A stretch of DNA of 64,000 bases, from the NCBI RefSeq assembly GCF_000355805.1, contig NZ_CM001837.1, positions 1,313,408-1,377,407 on the forward strand, in the 5' to 3' direction. Below the pieces are notes generated by a model. The model saw only the letters and a program-made list of their open reading frames with translations, did not search any database and was not told the DNA's origin. The translations under genes were made by a program, and so were the position numbers. Within the stretch, counting starts at the first letter, position 1. Each line of letters begins with the position of its first letter. This DNA comes from Dokdonia sp. PRO95 (GTDB taxonomy: Bacteria > Bacteroidota > Bacteroidia > Flavobacteriales > Flavobacteriaceae). Shown piece by piece: positions 62,386-64,000 of this stretch.

Positions 62386-63323
62386 TACCAGTCTTTCTCT
62401 GTTTTGACTTTAGCACCTTTTACTTTCTGTGCATTCATCTTTTCTTGCGTTTTCTTCTCTTGATCCTGCATAGCTTTTAGTAAGCTTTGCACTTGTTGAG
62501 GAGATAACTGTCCCTGTTTAGGCTGTGGTGGAGGTTGTTTTTTATCTTCTTCACCGTCGCCACCATCTTGTTTTTTATCCTTGTCTTCAGGCTTTCCATT
62601 ATCATCTTCCTTCTTTTCGCCATCATCTTCTTTTTCCTCGCCTTTATCATCGGTTTCATCTTTGTCACCGTCTTCTCCTTCTTTCTTATCTCCATCACCT
62701 TCTTCGTTTTCCTTCTTCTCGTCTTCTTTTTTGTCCTCGTCTTGATCTTCTTTGTCATCGTTATCACTACCGCCGCCACCATCATTTTCTTTCTCTTTCT
62801 TGGCTAGTTGTAAATTATAACGAGTTTCTTCATCTGTAGGATCTGCACGCAACGCATTTTTATAAGCCTCTACTGCGCCATCCCATTGCTTTTGTTGGAA
62901 TAAAGCATTCCCAAGATTGTGAAACGCTTTATGTTTCTCTTTCTTAGTTTGAGCAACTGCAGTGGCTTTAACCAGCGCATCTGTGCTTTCTTCCCATCTT
63001 TTGTTCTTGTAGTAATTGTTACCCGCATTATACTTTGCAGGAACACTCTCTGGTGTCAATGAAATTGCTGCTCTTAAATTTGATTCCGCTTTCGCGAAAG
63101 CGTTAAAATCAACCACTCCACCTTCTTGATTACCCATAGCTTCTGTTCCTTCTACAATGAGCTCTCGAGCTTGATCTGCATAAGGATTTTCTGGAGGTGC
63201 TGCTTTTTTATCTTGGGCTGTTGTGGTAAACGAAAGGAGCAAGGCAACTATAAAAAGTATGTCCTTAGCACCTTGTAAAGGAGCCATCGTTATGTGTGAT
63301 ATGTTAGTTATAAACTGTTTCAT
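62385..63323 (-). CDS. batC: BatC-like TPR protein with an acidic low-complexity segment
   Basis: This 312-residue protein has a signal peptide-like N-terminus (a second ATG twelve codons later gives a cleaner signal, MAPLQGAKDILFIVALLL). TPR units (about 60-175; AKYNAGNNYYKNKRWEESTDALVKA, FHNLGNALFQQKQWDGAVEAYKNAL), a long Asp/Glu/Lys/Gly-rich segment (about 185-272) and a Gln/Pro/Lys tail follow. AFAKA at about residues 75-79 is encoded by a palindrome copy. Mostly a protein-protein adapter; the acidic tract may bind cations or keep the protein extended. Confidence 0.88.
   Translation of the reverse strand: MKQFITNISHITMAPLQGAKDILFIVALLLSFTTTAQDKKAAPPENPYADQARELIVEGTEAMGNQEGGVVDFNAFAKAESNLRAAISLTPESVPAKYNAGNNYYKNKRWEESTDALVKATAVAQTKKEKHKAFHNLGNALFQQKQWDGAVEAYKNALRADPTDEETRYNLQLAKKEKENDGGGGSDNDDKEDQDEDKKEDEKKENEEGDGDKKEGEDGDKDETDDKGEEKEDDGEKKEDDNGKPEDKDKKQDGGDGEEDKKQPPPQPKQGQLSPQQVQSLLKAMQDQEKKTQEKMNAQKVKGAKVKTEKDW
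63088..63101. repeat. Palindrome GCTTTCGCGAAAGC, perfect copy 19 (inside batC)
   Basis: Exact match inside the coding sequence, read as Ala-Phe-Ala-Lys-Ala between signal peptide and first TPR. Confidence 0.95.
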
Positions 63324-63376
63324 TGTACATTTCACTATTACTTCACTCTTGTTATGGAGTGGATTGGTGAGGATGT

Positions 63377-64000
63377 TTAATTATCGTTGAATAGGTTTAG
63401 TTTTTTAAGCCAGCTAGTCTTACGGTCTAGTAAAAAGATGTCTAAAAACAATAGTAATAATCCAGCTCCTAAAAACCATTGAAACTGATCTTCAAAGTCT
63501 GCAAATTGCTTTGCCTCAAACTCTTTCTTATCCATTCCGTTGAGCAAATTCTGTACCGTTTCTACTACCGTGGCAGTATTGCTCCCATCAATATATTCCC
63601 CATTTGCTCCCGAGGCAATCTCTTTTAATGTGGTGTCATCTAGACGAGTAATTACAGTCTCGCCATTTTGATCTTTTTTATAAGACTGTACGATACCATT
63701 TCGTTTTAATGGAATAGGGCCACCTTCTTGTTTACCCACACCTATTGTAAATATGCGTATACCTTCATCGTTTGCTTGCTCTGCTATATTAGAAGATTCA
63801 CCTACGTGATCTTCACCGTCAGAAATGATAAATAATACTCTATTGGTTTGTTCTTCGTCGTTATAGTAGGTTTTGGCAAGTTCTATGGCTTCACCTATAG
63901 CTGTTCCTTGACTAGATAGCATATCTGTGTTCATCTGGCTTAAGAAGAGCTTTGCACTACTATAATCTGTAGTAATAGGAAGCTGCGGGTAAGCACTACC
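63377..64000 (-). CDS. batB: BatB, VWA-domain protein (partial, start outside window)
   Basis: The frame is open to the right edge (GSAYPQLPITTDYSSAKLFLSQMNTDM...), so the gene continues beyond it; an ATG at 63934 is not the start. The visible part is the second half of a VWA domain (LFIISDGEDHVG, FTIGVGKQEG) and a C-terminal membrane helix (FLGAGLLLLFLDIFLLDRK). This fits BatB (BatA has the same domain but lies further upstream as a rule). Substrate-binding MIDAS residues lie outside the window. It heads the visible bat genes; batC follows after 53 bp. Confidence 0.88.
   Translation of the reverse strand, partial: GSAYPQLPITTDYSSAKLFLSQMNTDMLSSQGTAIGEAIELAKTYYNDEEQTNRVLFIISDGEDHVGESSNIAEQANDEGIRIFTIGVGKQEGGPIPLKRNGIVQSYKKDQNGETVITRLDDTTLKEIASGANGEYIDGSNTATVVETVQNLLNGMDKKEFEAKQFADFEDQFQWFLGAGLLLLFLDIFLLDRKTSWLKKLNLFNDN

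Noticed and set aside
62525-62839. Long open frames on the plus strand within batC
   Set aside because: They are antisense shadows of the low-complexity acidic codons and have no homology or start context.

Overview
The window looks like a chromosomal segment of a marine member of the Flavobacteriaceae (Bacteroidota). The evidence is low-GC coding, a type IX secretion (T9SS) sorting domain on a secreted beta-propeller protein, PorZ next to recO, a Bat aerotolerance operon, an SDR-type threonine dehydrogenase, NADP-glutamate dehydrogenase beside a THC0290_0291-family protein, many lipoproteins with LxxC-type lipoboxes, and Bacteroidota-type -7 promoter boxes (TAnnTTTG). A Dokdonia-like genus is my guess, not something the sequence proves. 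I see no prophage, insertion sequence, CRISPR array, tRNA or rRNA. Coding density is high and no intergenic gap exceeds about 300 bp.

Layout. 1-9 kb: small zinc-ribbon membrane protein, DUF3127 OB-fold protein, flavin reductase, a 39-residue small ORF with its own terminator, an SPFH/GYF protein followed by a zinc-ribbon membrane protein, CsaA, OsmC, and a HhH membrane protein paired with a double-OmpA protein. 7.6-16.6 kb: ALDH7-type aldehyde dehydrogenase and 3-hydroxyanthranilate dioxygenase, CAP lipoprotein, isoaspartyl peptidase, GNAT, CBS protein, M28 membrane peptidase, SDR epimerase. 16.7-28 kb: M13 peptidase, large T9SS cargo protein, NTF2-like protein plus lipoprotein, threonine dehydrogenase, DUF2256-arfB, azurin, YheT-type hydrolase, TetR regulator, thioesterase. 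28-44 kb: NTF2-like protein, GNAT/DMT/ArsC-like operon, DinB, DUF3298 lipoprotein, cystathionine gamma-synthase, THC0290_0291 protein, gdhA, then porZ-recO-TonB receptor, rsmI and a small-protein operon. 44-64 kb: tdk-alr, mscL, asd, CAT-like acetyltransferase, DoxX, prolyl oligopeptidase, gpsA, pheS, CvpA, SulP / beta-carbonic anhydrase / SulP, and the batB-C-D-E operon running off the right edge.

The most striking signal is not a gene. A perfect 14-bp palindrome, GCTTTCGCGAAAGC (usually extended to TACGCTTTCGCGAAAGCGTA), occurs 19 times, with four one-sided 12-bp copies and one more decayed copy. Thirteen of the 19 perfect copies lie in the small intergenic fraction. Six lie inside genes, five of them read in the frame Ala-Phe-Ala-Lys-Ala. 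The copies are spread with nearly even spacing of roughly 2-4 kb, ignore gene orientation, and lack the U-tract of terminators. This looks like a genome-wide iterated site for a chromosome-scale process (nucleoid organisation, segregation, repair or DNA uptake) whose reader is unknown from this window.

Metabolic themes: bicarbonate/anion uptake with carbonic anhydrase; amino-acid metabolism (gdhA, asd, cystathionine gamma-synthase, threonine dehydrogenase, kynurenine-pathway dioxygenase); envelope and secretion (PorZ, TonB receptor, Bat proteins, MscL, OmpA); and abundant secreted or periplasmic peptidases (M13, M28, S9), fitting a protein-degrading marine heterotroph.
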